Source: SZUA-547 sp963669315 (GTDB lineage Bacteria > Pseudomonadota > Alphaproteobacteria > Rhodobacterales > Rhodobacteraceae). From it: 64,000 bases of DNA. A program made the translations under genes and the position numbers. The notes below the pieces were generated by a model. The model did not search any database. It was not told the origin of the DNA and saw only the letters and a list, made by a program, of their open reading frames with translations. Where the stretch lies: assembly GCA_963669315.1 (NCBI GenBank), contig OY770021.1, positions 682,001 to 746,000 on the forward strand. Direction: 5' to 3'. Shown here piece by piece: positions 1-8,296 of this stretch (the stretch's first letter is position 1; each line of letters begins with the position of its first letter).

Positions 1-474
1 GCAGTGCGCATCGAACGGCTGGCCGAGCAGCTCTCGGTCGCAAAAAGCGGGTTCTATTGGCACTTCAAGAACCGGGACGAGTTGCTCAGGCAGGTCCTCG
101 ATTACTGGTCGAGCGAGTTTACGGAAGTTATTAGGACTATTCCAAAGGCGCTGAGCGGGGAACCCGCTGCCCGACTGCGAAACATCGCTAAAATAATCGA
201 CGAGAACGGGTTGGCCAGACATGACCTCGCGATCCGCGCCTGGGCGGCGCATGACGAGGTCGCCGCAGACACCGTTCGGAAAGTGACGAATTTCCGCCTG
301 AATTTCATTGGAGGGATCTTCGAGGAACTGGGATTTGAGGGCGATGAGCTTGAAGCGCGCACACGCCTGTTCGTCTGCTATCACAGTATGGAGAACGCCG
401 TGCTCCCCACCGCCGCCAAACGCAGGCAATCCAGGCTTTGGCGCCAGCAGCTGGATCTGCTTACCCGAAAATAG
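1..474 (+). CDS. TetR-family transcriptional regulator, 5' end cut by window edge
   Basis: The frame is open to the first base, and the visible protein begins inside the helix-turn-helix: RIERLAEQLSVAKSGFYWHF is the usual TetR recognition helix ending in the F-Y-W-H-F signature. The rest (about 130 residues) is a helical ligand-binding domain without a recognisable effector type. TetR proteins are normally about 190-210 residues, so some 30 N-terminal residues lie upstream of the window. A GTG at position 4 could be read as a start but would remove helix 1 of the DNA-binding domain. Target genes cannot be told; the next gene is on the other strand. Confidence 0.85.
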   Translation, partial: AVRIERLAEQLSVAKSGFYWHFKNRDELLRQVLDYWSSEFTEVIRTIPKALSGEPAARLRNIAKIIDENGLARHDLAIRAWAAHDEVAADTVRKVTNFRLNFIGGIFEELGFEGDELEARTRLFVCYHSMENAVLPTAAKRRQSRLWRQQLDLLTRK

Positions 475-543
475 AGGGATGCATTCGACGGAATGATCTG
501 GCGGAAGAGTCCCACGAAGGCCACGGTTGGACGAGCCGCGACC

Positions 544-1326
544 TCAGCTGATTTTCTCGATCAGAAAGTCGATCATGGCGCGGGTCTTCGCCGGCAGATT
601 GTCACGGCTGGCGTAGGTCACATGCACGCGGACCGGGGGCGATCTGAAGTCAGGCAGGATCAGCATGAGGCTTCCGGCGTCTAATTCAGCCTGACAAACA
701 ATCTGCGGAAGGCGGGTTATCACGCACCCCGCGAGGGCGAGCGCCTTCTCTGTGTGGGCGTCGTTGCATCGAACCCGCGGCGTGTTCGGCACGGAAATCA
801 CGTCTCCGTCTTTGCCGGGATAGGACCAGCTTTGCGTGGTCCCGTGATGCGAGAAATCGATCAGGTCATGGTCTCTTAGTTCATCGGGGTGGCGCGGCTC
901 GCCGTTGCGTTTCAGATAGGCGGGAGAGGCGACGGTGAGGCCCTGCGTGCAAAATATCTCTCGGGCGATCAGGTCCGAAATGGTCAGGTTCCCAATGCGA
1001 ACCAGCAAATCAATTCCTTCGCTGATCAGGTCGGCGCGCCGTTCGGAATCATCGATGTGAAGATCAACATCGGCATCCGCATCAGCGACCGGGAGGCTTC
1101 GGTCACGTTCTACGAGTTGCCGGGCTTCGAAATGATCGCCGATGGCGGTTTCGATGACGAGCATCACCCATCTGGCGACGGCGCTCAGCCTCTCCATCGA
1201 AGTTGCGGCGGCGCCGTTGGCCGAGGCGGCGCCGGCGAGGTTCTGTGAGGGATCGTGCGCATCGCCCGTGTCTGAGTATCTGCGAAATCTGACCAGCAAC
1301 AGAGCTAGGTTTTCGCAGGTTCCCAC
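544..1326 (-). pseudogene. LysR-type regulator remnant, effector domain only
   Basis: From about residue 85 onward this reads as a LysR substrate-binding domain: RADLISEGIDLLVRIGNL, VASPAYLKRNGEPRHPDEL, and a normal C-terminus. The N-terminal 60-residue winged helix-turn-helix that every LysR protein needs is absent, and the first 80 residues do not look like any part of the family. The frame runs back into the 3' end of the VOC gene on the same strand, with about 20 bases of overlap. I infer a 5'-deleted, probably non-functional regulator. A frameshifted HTH upstream was looked for and not seen, since the VOC gene occupies that place. Confidence 0.65.
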
Positions 1327-1670
1327 AACTCGATCGGGTTGCCTTCCGGATCATGAACGCGGGCAAAGCGCCCGATCCCATCCATTTCCATGGCGTCGCT
1401 GATTTCGATCCCGGCATCCTCAAGCTCTTTGACAGCAGCGGAGAGGTCATCGACCCGAAAATTCAGCATGTACGCGCGATCCTTGGGGAAATAATCGGTC
1501 TCGTTGTCAAACGGCGCAAAAACTGTGACGCCCGCCTCTGTGCTCCATGGAGACATGTTTGTGGACGTTGGCGCCGGATCAATCCCAAAGTGCGTCTGAT
1601 ACCAGACAGCCAATGCGCTCGGGTTCTCAGACCTGAAGAAAATTCCCCCAATGCCCTGGACTTTGACCAT
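1305..1670 (-). CDS. VOC-family protein (glyoxalase/bleomycin resistance/dioxygenase superfamily)
   Basis: A 121-residue single-module VOC protein. It starts with the typical first strand (VKVQGIGGIFFRSENPSALA) followed by W-Y, and ends with the second-half signature RVHDPEGNPIELWEPA, where the Glu is the usual metal ligand. The length is normal for one alpha-beta-beta-alpha-beta module pair. The substrate cannot be predicted. Its 3' end overlaps the LysR remnant, which suggests the DNA downstream was rearranged. Confidence 0.85.
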   Translation of the reverse strand: MVKVQGIGGIFFRSENPSALAVWYQTHFGIDPAPTSTNMSPWSTEAGVTVFAPFDNETDYFPKDRAYMLNFRVDDLSAAVKELEDAGIEISDAMEMDGIGRFARVHDPEGNPIELWEPAKT

Positions 1671-1739
1671 GCCAGTTTCCTGTTCATGCTGCTATGTCTG
1701 GGCCGCGATCCGCCACATACTAACGCATTCACATCGCCA

Positions 1740-3068
1740 CTAATCCAGCCCCTTCAGCACGTCTGTCAGAACCTCGAATATACGGTCGATCTGGTCTTTC
1801 TCGATGATCAGCGGAGGTGACATGGCGATGGTCTCGCCGGTGGTGCGGGCCAGCACGCCGGCTTCATAGGCTTTGATGAAAGCATCGGTCCCGCGCTTGG
1901 TCGGCTGCCCCTCGATCGGCTCCAGTTCTATGGCGCCGACCAGCCCCAGATTTCGGATGTCGATCACATGGGGCAGACCCTTCAGCGTGTGCAACGCCTC
2001 CTGCCAGTACTCCTCCAATTCCAGCGCGCGGGTCAGCAGACCCTCCTCCCGATAGGTCTCCAGCGTCGCCAGCCCGGCGGCCGACGCAACCGGATTGCCC
2101 GAGTAGGTGTAGCCGTGGAACAGTTCGATCACATGCTCCGGGCCGTCCATGAATGCGTCATGGATATGCGCGCCAACGATGGCGGCGCCCATCGGGATGG
2201 TGCCGTTGGTAAGCCCCTTGGCGCAGGTGATGATGTCGGGCGTCACGCCGAACCGCTCCGCCGCGAACGGCGCGCCTAACCGGCCAAACCCGGTGATGAC
2301 CTCATCGAAGATCAGCAGGATGCCATGCTGGTCGCAAATCTCGCGAAGGCGCTTCAGATAGCCGACCGGCGGTGGCAAAACGCCCGCCGAGCCAGCCAGC
2401 GGCTCGACAATCACCGCAGCGATGGTCGAGGGGTCGTGCAGTTGCACCAACCGCACGAGGTCTTCGGCTAGGTGCGCGCCCTCCTCCGGCTGGCCTTTGG
2501 TGAAGGCCTGCTCTTTGATGTTGTGGGTGTGCGGCAGGTGATCGACGCCGGCCAGCAACGTTCCGAACATCTTACGGTTCGCGACCATGCCGCCAACGGA
2601 GATGCCGCCGAAATTCACTCCGTGATAGCCGCGCTCTCGCCCGATCAGCCGAAACCGCCCGCCATCGCCGCGCGTCTTGTGGTAAGCGAGCGCGATCTTG
2701 AGCGCGGTCTCGACCGCCTCGGACCCTGAATTGGTGAAAAAAGCGTAGTCCATCCCCTCGGGCGCCAGATCCGTCAGCTGCGAGGCGAGCTGAAATACTT
2801 TCGGGTGGCCCATCTGAAAGGCGGTGGAGTAGTCGAGTTCGGCCACCTGCTTTTGTATCGCCTCGACAATGCGCGGCCGGCAATGACCGGCGTTCACGCA
2901 CCAGAGGCCGGCGATCGCGTCAATAACCTCTCGTCCGTCCGTCGTCCGCACATAGACGCCGTCGGCGGACCCGATCATGCGCGGGGCTTTCTTGAACTGC
3001 CGGTTGGCGGTGAACGGCATCCAATAGGCGCGAAGGTCGTTTGGCGAAGCGGTGGCGCGATCTGACAT
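1740..3068 (-). CDS. Class III aminotransferase, omega-amino acid/beta-alanine--pyruvate type
   Basis: A 442-residue PLP-dependent fold-type I enzyme. Visible landmarks are the YWMPFTANRQFKKAPR N-terminus common to omega-amino acid:pyruvate transaminases, the PLP phosphate-binding FTNSGSEAVE, the cofactor Asp in LLIFDEVITGFGR, and the Schiff-base Lys in ITCAKGLTNG. It probably transfers the amino group of beta-alanine or another omega-amine to pyruvate in the cytoplasm. The start at 3068 is preceded by AAAGGAGAATTCCCG; the frame extends 16 codons further upstream but without a ribosome site. Substrate range is inferred only from family resemblance. Confidence 0.9.
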   Translation of the reverse strand: MSDRATASPNDLRAYWMPFTANRQFKKAPRMIGSADGVYVRTTDGREVIDAIAGLWCVNAGHCRPRIVEAIQKQVAELDYSTAFQMGHPKVFQLASQLTDLAPEGMDYAFFTNSGSEAVETALKIALAYHKTRGDGGRFRLIGRERGYHGVNFGGISVGGMVANRKMFGTLLAGVDHLPHTHNIKEQAFTKGQPEEGAHLAEDLVRLVQLHDPSTIAAVIVEPLAGSAGVLPPPVGYLKRLREICDQHGILLIFDEVITGFGRLGAPFAAERFGVTPDIITCAKGLTNGTIPMGAAIVGAHIHDAFMDGPEHVIELFHGYTYSGNPVASAAGLATLETYREEGLLTRALELEEYWQEALHTLKGLPHVIDIRNLGLVGAIELEPIEGQPTKRGTDAFIKAYEAGVLARTTGETIAMSPPLIIEKDQIDRIFEVLTDVLKGLD

Positions 3069-3140
3069 CGGGAATTCTCCTTTCGGGACCGCCGGGCGAG
3101 TGACAGCGAACGCCAACTTCCCCGCGGATCCAAACGCTAG

Positions 3141-3854
3141 TCACCCTTCCCCGTCCCGGTCAAGCGGCGCGCCGGAAAGATTCCGCGCCAGGCGAAATCC
3201 CAGCAGCGCGACGACGACGCCGATCGCCGAAAGGCCGGCAAGCTGCCACCAACCAAGATTCTTCATCGCGTCGCCCATCGCGACCATCAGCACTGTCAGC
3301 GGCAGGATGCCCAACCCGGTGGTCCAGAGAAACGTCCACCATGTGACCTTCGTTAGACCGGCGGCGTAGTTGATCAGGTTGAAGGCGATCACTGGAACAA
3401 AGCGGGCCGCCAGCAGCGTTGGCGCGCCATGCACACGACTCCATCGGTCCAGCGCGTCACGCTCCTTCGCGCGCAGCATCCGCTCCACAAAGGGTCGGCC
3501 CAGACGCCGCGCCAGCCAGAACGCCACCGACGCGCCGATCATCGCGCCTATCCAGACAAGGGCAGCGCCCCAGACGACGCCATAGGCGGCGCCGGCGGCG
3601 AAGGCGACCAGTTCCGCCGGGAAAGGCACGAAGGAATGGGCGACCATCAGCGCGATGACGCCCAACGGTCCCCAGGGTCCGAGATCGGCGACCAGACGCT
3701 CGAACCGCTCGGCCGACATCTCAAGATCAAGAGAGGTGGCGGACCAGATCGCGCCGACTGTCAGGACGCCAGCAAGCGTCAGCAGGCCAAACAAGGTCCA
3801 GCGGTCAACGCGCGTCCCTCCGGTCTTCGTTTCGTCGCGCCGGTCATCACTCAT
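3141..3854 (-). CDS. TVP38/TMEM64 (DedA-like, SNARE-associated) membrane protein
   Basis: A 237-residue inner-membrane protein. A charged N-terminus is followed by one transmembrane helix at about residues 20-40, then the VTT domain. The conserved re-entrant/arginine region is seen as F-x-A-G-A-A-Y-G-x-x-x-G and LLAARFVPVIAFNLINYAAGLT. Members are implicated in lipid scrambling or envelope homeostasis, but the substrate is unknown. It lies upstream of the aminotransferase on the same strand, about 70 bases away, and may be co-transcribed with it. Confidence 0.85.
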   Translation of the reverse strand: MSDDRRDETKTGGTRVDRWTLFGLLTLAGVLTVGAIWSATSLDLEMSAERFERLVADLGPWGPLGVIALMVAHSFVPFPAELVAFAAGAAYGVVWGAALVWIGAMIGASVAFWLARRLGRPFVERMLRAKERDALDRWSRVHGAPTLLAARFVPVIAFNLINYAAGLTKVTWWTFLWTTGLGILPLTVLMVAMGDAMKNLGWWQLAGLSAIGVVVALLGFRLARNLSGAPLDRDGEG

Positions 3855-3902
3855 GATCCGCCATTATGTGGGCCGCAGCGTTGTCCCGGCAACCTTCCTG
3901 GC

Positions 3903-4790
3903 CTAGTCGCGAAGGAGCATCATCAGAGCGATGACGGTCGCGGCGATGCCGGGCATAACGACGAGCGCAGGCCAGCCATGGCCCGACAGACCTTCCCAGA
4001 GCACGACGTAGCAGGGGACCAAATAAACATAAGCCATGGTCTTGGCCGCGGTCAGGCGCTGGGTCGCGTAGTCGATCAGAAACAACGCTCCGGCCGACGC
4101 CACGATCGAGATATAGAGAATGACCAGCCAGACCTCCAAGGGCGCGCCCAGCCAGTCGGCGTTCCGCACAACGTCCGCTCCGTAAACAATAGTCGCCACG
4201 AAGCCGCCCAGCATGACGCCTGTGGTGTAGCGCAGGCTGCCCTCACCCCGTTTAAGGAGCCTGATCAGGGGCGTATAGACGGCGTGAGCCACACAGCCGG
4301 TGAAGAACAACGCCTCGCCCTCACCGATGTCGAACGCCATCAGCGCATCGAGATCGCCACGAAACACGACCCAGATCGATCCCAGTCCGGCGATGGTCAT
4401 CGGGATAAGGACGCGCGGCGGCGAGCTCTGGCGCATCATCAGCCAGCCGAAACCGGCCGACATCAGAGGCGTGATGGCGAATACGATGGCGATGGAGGTC
4501 GGATCGGTCAGCGTCAGCGCCTCCAGCAGCACGACGAAGTAAAAGCCGATCAGGCAGCCCGAAATAAGATAGCGCCACAGCCCGCTCCAATACGGCGCGC
4601 CGGGTCCGGACCCGCGTCGCTCCAGTATGATGGTCGCGCCCAGCAGCAGCAGAAACGCCAGCCCGAACCGAACGACTGTGATCGCCAGCGGATCAATACG
4701 CTCAGCGGCGATGGCTCCCAGAACATAGGTTCCGGAAATGATCGCCGAGGCCAACACCATGGCGAGATGGCCTTGCCGCGTGGCGTTCAT
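3903..4790 (-). CDS. EamA/DMT-superfamily transporter
   Basis: A 295-residue, ten-helix transporter with two EamA halves (about residues 5-135 and 150-285). It begins MNATRQGHLAMVLASAIISG and has the R-F-x-x-A-F-L-L-L pattern at the end of helix 2. The start at 4790 follows CCGGAGAATGAT; the frame is open a further 73 codons upstream but that part is not membrane-like and has no ribosome site. EamA proteins export amino acids, metabolites or drugs; the substrate is not predictable here. A second, unrelated-looking family member sits at 12060-13031. Confidence 0.88.
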   Translation of the reverse strand: MNATRQGHLAMVLASAIISGTYVLGAIAAERIDPLAITVVRFGLAFLLLLGATIILERRGSGPGAPYWSGLWRYLISGCLIGFYFVVLLEALTLTDPTSIAIVFAITPLMSAGFGWLMMRQSSPPRVLIPMTIAGLGSIWVVFRGDLDALMAFDIGEGEALFFTGCVAHAVYTPLIRLLKRGEGSLRYTTGVMLGGFVATIVYGADVVRNADWLGAPLEVWLVILYISIVASAGALFLIDYATQRLTAAKTMAYVYLVPCYVVLWEGLSGHGWPALVVMPGIAATVIALMMLLRD

Positions 4791-4993
4791 ATCATTCTCC
4801 GGTTTCAGGCGGCGTCTGTTGGGCAAACTGATGGGGGCCACGATGGGCGCTTGCATCAAACTGGCCGAGACTTCAGCCACATGAAAGCCATATTGGTGCG
4901 GAAAGCCATGATTTCGCGCCAATCTTCGCCTATATAAGGATCGAGGTGTGCGCATCCGGTCAGTCCGGATTCGAATTAGGCAAGGAGAGTTAC

Positions 4994-5215
4994 ATGAAGC
5001 GCATTGCAATCATCGCCGCGGCGGCCCTGTTCGCAGCGGGTTGCGCCGATGGCCAAGGGTTAACCAACCAGCAAGTCGGCGCGGTGGGCGGCGCGGTGGT
5101 CGGCGGTATTGTCGGTTCGCAGTTCGGCGGGGGATCGGGCAAGACGGCCGCGACGATCGCTGGCGCGGTGGTCGGCGGAGCCGTCGGTTCGGAAGTCGGC
5201 AAGAATATGCAGTAA
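4994..5215 (+). CDS. Small glycine-zipper lipoprotein
   Basis: A 73-residue protein starting at the ATG after GGAGAGTTAC. A signal peptide ends in the lipobox L-F-A-A-G-C, so it should be lipidated at Cys17. The mature part is two glycine-zipper hairpins (GGAVVGGIVGSQFGG and GAVVGGAVGSEVGK), as in the OsmB/glycine-zipper 2TM family of envelope-stress lipoproteins. An in-frame ATG 48 bases upstream would add a non-signal segment and has no ribosome site. TATAAG at about 4932 is a plausible -10 element. Confidence 0.85.
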   Translation: MKRIAIIAAAALFAAGCADGQGLTNQQVGAVGGAVVGGIVGSQFGGGSGKTAATIAGAVVGGAVGSEVGKNMQ

Positions 5216-5221
5216 GAGACA

Positions 5222-5249
5222 CGCGTGGCGGACGAATATCCGCCGCGCG
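5222..5249 (+). terminator. Stem-loop after the glycine-zipper lipoprotein gene
   Basis: Eleven-base arms (5222-5232 and 5239-5249, one T/G mismatch) surround a six-base loop, starting 7 bases after the stop codon. No T-run follows, so it may be a weak or Rho-assisted terminator, or a 3'-end stabiliser. Confidence 0.4.
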
Positions 5250-5264
5250 CTCAGGCCGGAGTAT

Positions 5265-5762
5265 TCAAACCGGCTCCAGCGTAACGGCGTCGCCCGGAGC
5301 GAACCATTCCTCCTGATGGTTGGAGGTTAACCCGTCGCGCATCGCGTGCCGGTCGACGACCAGAAAATCCTGATCACTCAGTGTCAGCAGCGGATGTCGC
5401 CACACACCGGCGGCGAACTGGACCCCTTGGTCGCCGCGAACATGGAAAGCGCGACAACGCTCCGGCAACGGCAGATCCGCAACGACGACCAGCCAGTCGA
5501 CGCGTTCCATCGGCACGAATGTCTGCGCTCCAAGAGGTTGGCGTTCCAGCATCTGAATCTCGAACGGGCGAGATTGGGCCGCCAAACGGTGGATGGAGAG
5601 GCCAGCCACGCCATCGTCGCCGACATCCGCCGTCGCCAGAAGGTCAAACCGGCGCTCGGCGCCATTATTCAGAGTAAAACTGCGGGCGTAATCGGCATGG
5701 ATCACCCGGCCGTACGGGGCGAATGCGGCCGCGGTCAGCGGCTCTATCATCAACTTGGTCAC
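5265..5762 (-). CDS. allA: Ureidoglycolate lyase (AllA family)
   Basis: A 165-residue cupin-like protein that releases glyoxylate and urea from ureidoglycolate in purine/allantoin breakdown. Family landmarks are PLTAAAFAPYGRVI at the N-terminus, VPMERVDWLVVVA in the middle, GVQFAAGVWRHPL with the conserved His, and FLVVDR near the end. I chose the GTG at 5762 because AGGAGA lies 5 bases upstream; an ATG 12 bases further in is possible but badly spaced. No other purine-catabolism gene is in the window, so it stands apart from its pathway. Confidence 0.88.
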   Translation of the reverse strand: MTKLMIEPLTAAAFAPYGRVIHADYARSFTLNNGAERRFDLLATADVGDDGVAGLSIHRLAAQSRPFEIQMLERQPLGAQTFVPMERVDWLVVVADLPLPERCRAFHVRGDQGVQFAAGVWRHPLLTLSDQDFLVVDRHAMRDGLTSNHQEEWFAPGDAVTLEPV

Positions 5763-5926
5763 ACGCGTCTCCTGAGAGAAGCAACACACATACTTAACCC
5801 GGCGAACGGCCGGATTCGCGACTCTGAGTCGTGCCTATATTGTGTCGTTGCAGGATCAGAGAGTCAAAATTTGGTCTCGAAGGTGACGGAAATGAGTCCG
5901 AATCCTCACCCGCTTATCCAGTGATC

Positions 5927-7441
5927 TTACTGCAACAAACGTGCGCCGTTGGCGCAACACTGCGGGACGCCGCCATTGTAAATGCAGGCGTTCACCGCGG
6001 CCCAGAGGGCCTGGTCGGAATTGGCGTGCTGGCCGTACCCTTCGGCGCCGGTCATCGAGCAGAAGGAATATGCGGAGTATGTCGGCTGGGCGGCGCGTGT
6101 CGTCTGTTCCGCAATCCAGACCTGATAGTCGGCCTCGGTGTCGGCGACCAGCCGTTCGACCTGTTCAAGATTGAAATATCCCGTCCGCGGATAGCCTTCG
6201 TCGTCCTGCCATTCCCGTATCGCGGCGCGCGAGCCCGGTCCGAAGACCCCGTCGATGCCGCGCGTATCGTACCCAAGCAGCGACAACCGCGCTTGCGCGC
6301 CCATCCGATCCTCGCGGTTCAGGCCCAGCGCCGCCTCCGCATCCGCCGGAGAGCGCGCGGGCGCGCCGGTGTTCGGCGCCACCGGCGCGTTGGGCGCGAA
6401 CGCGCTTTGCGGAGCTGAACCTTTCGGATCCTCCTTGGCGGGCGCGGACAGCGCCGCGATGCGGTTTCGTGCGAGTTCCGAGAACGCGCCCTCGGGATAT
6501 TTCCGCAGATAATACTGATAGTCCGCCGCAAGCCCGCTGCGCTCGGCCGAGCGCCAGATCTCCATCTCGATCTCTGTCGCCGCAGAGCCGGGTCGGGGCG
6601 CCGAAGCGGCGGGTTGGGACTGCGGCGCGGCGGCTTGCGGCGGGGGCGTCGCTGGCGCTTCGGCTTGCGGCGTCAGATACACCTCTCCGATCAGCGAGGT
6701 GTTGGTCCAGGGGCGCTGGCGTTCTCCGGTGGCGTGATAGACGTCCTCGCGCACCCGCGCCATCATCACGTTGACCTCAAGCCCGGGCGTTTCGATGTGC
6801 TTCAGAAGCGCCTCGGTGAAGGGACTGTTTTTTCCCTCGCCATCCGCCGCCACGGCACCCGGATCGGTGGCGAAGCTGATCATGGAGCCTCCGAGGGGGC
6901 GGATTTCGGCCAGCCCCCGCCCCAGCGCAGCCGAGCGCGTGGCGCCCATCGAGCGCGCCATCTCCGCCTCGAACGGATTGTTGCGGCAGGCGTCGAGGAT
7001 GATGATCTTGGTCTTGGCGGACCGGTCCATCTGCTTCAGCACCAGGTCGACAGCGACCGTGGCGAAATCCAGGTCGGTCTCGGACTGAAGCTGCGAGTCG
7101 ACCGGGATCAGATAGTTTTCGCCCGCGACCTGCACGCCATGTCCGGCGTAGAAGAACACCGCCGTCTCTGCGCCCGGCAGCTTTTCTCCGTAAGAACGGA
7201 TCGTTCGCCGCAGCCCGCTATAGTCGAGATCGATCCCCTCGATCACGTCGAAGCCGATCCGCCGCAGGGCGGCGGCGATGGCGCGGGCGTCGTTGGCCGG
7301 GTTCTTCAGCGCCGCCGCCTGGGTGTAGGCGCCGTTGCCGACGACCAGAGCGATGCGCTTTTCCGCCTGCGCGGCGGAGATCGCCGAGACGATGGCTATG
7401 AAGAACGCAAGCAGCAGGCGCAGGACCGGTTGCACAATCAT
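5927..7441 (-). CDS. Secreted caspase-like (C14) peptidase with peptidoglycan-binding-type module
   Basis: A 504-residue protein. Signal peptide at about 1-26, then a caspase-like p20 domain (28-230) with His101 in FYAGHGVQ and Cys152 in ILDACRNNPF, so the catalytic dyad is intact. A Pro/Ala/Gln linker follows, then a short EIWRSAERSG repeat-like segment, a peptidoglycan-binding-1-type module (LLGYDTRGIDGVFGPGSRAA), and a Cys-rich tail ending in PQCCANG. The ATG at 7441 touches AAGGAG directly; a GTG two codons later (7435) has better spacing and may be the real start. Orthocaspase/metacaspase-like function in the periplasm is inferred. A degenerate paralogue lies at 52738-54777. Confidence 0.85.
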   Translation of the reverse strand: MIVQPVLRLLLAFFIAIVSAISAAQAEKRIALVVGNGAYTQAAALKNPANDARAIAAALRRIGFDVIEGIDLDYSGLRRTIRSYGEKLPGAETAVFFYAGHGVQVAGENYLIPVDSQLQSETDLDFATVAVDLVLKQMDRSAKTKIIILDACRNNPFEAEMARSMGATRSAALGRGLAEIRPLGGSMISFATDPGAVAADGEGKNSPFTEALLKHIETPGLEVNVMMARVREDVYHATGERQRPWTNTSLIGEVYLTPQAEAPATPPPQAAAPQSQPAASAPRPGSAATEIEMEIWRSAERSGLAADYQYYLRKYPEGAFSELARNRIAALSAPAKEDPKGSAPQSAFAPNAPVAPNTGAPARSPADAEAALGLNREDRMGAQARLSLLGYDTRGIDGVFGPGSRAAIREWQDDEGYPRTGYFNLEQVERLVADTEADYQVWIAEQTTRAAQPTYSAYSFCSMTGAEGYGQHANSDQALWAAVNACIYNGGVPQCCANGARLLQ

Positions 7442-7584
7442 CTCCTTCCCCCCCGGATTGAGCTGGGCCATTCTATCACCCGCGCGCTGGGCTGTCAGGC
7501 GGCGCAACCAAAATGGGCGAAGGGTCGCGGCTTGCCGAAGCGGCCGGAATAAACTAGAACACAACAGGAACATATGAGGCGAGC

Positions 7585-8280
7585 ATGCCCCGATACGGAG
7601 TCCCCTCCACCGCGTCGCTGAGCGGCGCCAGACGCCCGCGGATCGCGCTGCTGGACGGCGCGGCCGACCCTGCGCCAGACCCCGTCCCCGATCTGGTTCT
7701 GGGCCGCGCGCATGAGGCGACCGGCCCGGCGCGGCGGGTTCTGGCTGCGCTGGCGGCGGGACGGCTGAGCGGCCCCGTTCTGTGGATTTTGCGCCCCGGC
7801 ACGCATGAGGCGCTGCACCCGCAGGGGCTGGCGCCCTTTTTCGATCCCACGCGGCTGGTGATCGCCCGGCCGGGCCGGGGCGAGGATGTGCTGTGGACGG
7901 CGGAGGAGGCGCTCAGATCCGGCACCTGCCCGCTGGTGGTCGCCGAGCTGGATCAGGCGCCGGGCCTGACGCCGGTGCGGCGATTGAACCTGGCGGCCGA
8001 GGCCGGGGCGGAACGGATGAAAGGCGCGCCGATGATGATCGTGCTGTTCGCCCGCGGGGCCGGGTCGGGCGCGGCCGAGACCCGCTGGCGCGTCGATCCG
8101 GCGCCGGGCTGGGCGGAATGCGGCGTCGAGTTTGAAAGCGGGGGCGGGCCTGCGCGCTGGCGGCTGGAGCGGATCAAGGACAAGGCCGGACGCCCCGCGG
8201 CGTGGGAGGTGACGGCGCCTCAGAGCGCAAGGTCTCACCAAAACCATTGGCGCGCGACGACGATCCCTCTGGCCGCGTAA
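7585..8280 (+). CDS. ImuA-like protein (SOS mutasome accessory), without ImuB/DnaE2 neighbours
   Basis: A 231-residue protein. It matches the middle and C-terminal part of ImuA proteins: GPVLWILRPG, the D-P-T-R-L-V-I-A segment, LWTAEEALRSG, a RRLNLAAEAG helix, then a T-R-W-R-V strand and the ARWRLERIKDKAG end. ImuA is a RecA-like relative without an ATPase core that works with ImuB and DnaE2 in translesion synthesis. In most alphaproteobacteria the three genes are adjacent; here the next gene is convergent and unrelated. Assignment rests on motif similarity read by eye, so a diverged stand-alone paralogue is possible. Confidence 0.65.
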   Translation: MPRYGVPSTASLSGARRPRIALLDGAADPAPDPVPDLVLGRAHEATGPARRVLAALAAGRLSGPVLWILRPGTHEALHPQGLAPFFDPTRLVIARPGRGEDVLWTAEEALRSGTCPLVVAELDQAPGLTPVRRLNLAAEAGAERMKGAPMMIVLFARGAGSGAAETRWRVDPAPGWAECGVEFESGGGPARWRLERIKDKAGRPAAWEVTAPQSARSHQNHWRATTIPLAA

Positions 8281-8296
8281 CCTTGGCAGGTGGGCC

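Noticed and set aside
3429..4937. 502-codon plus-strand frame
   Set aside because: Antisense to the TVP38-like and EamA genes; composition is that of a GC-rich shadow frame.
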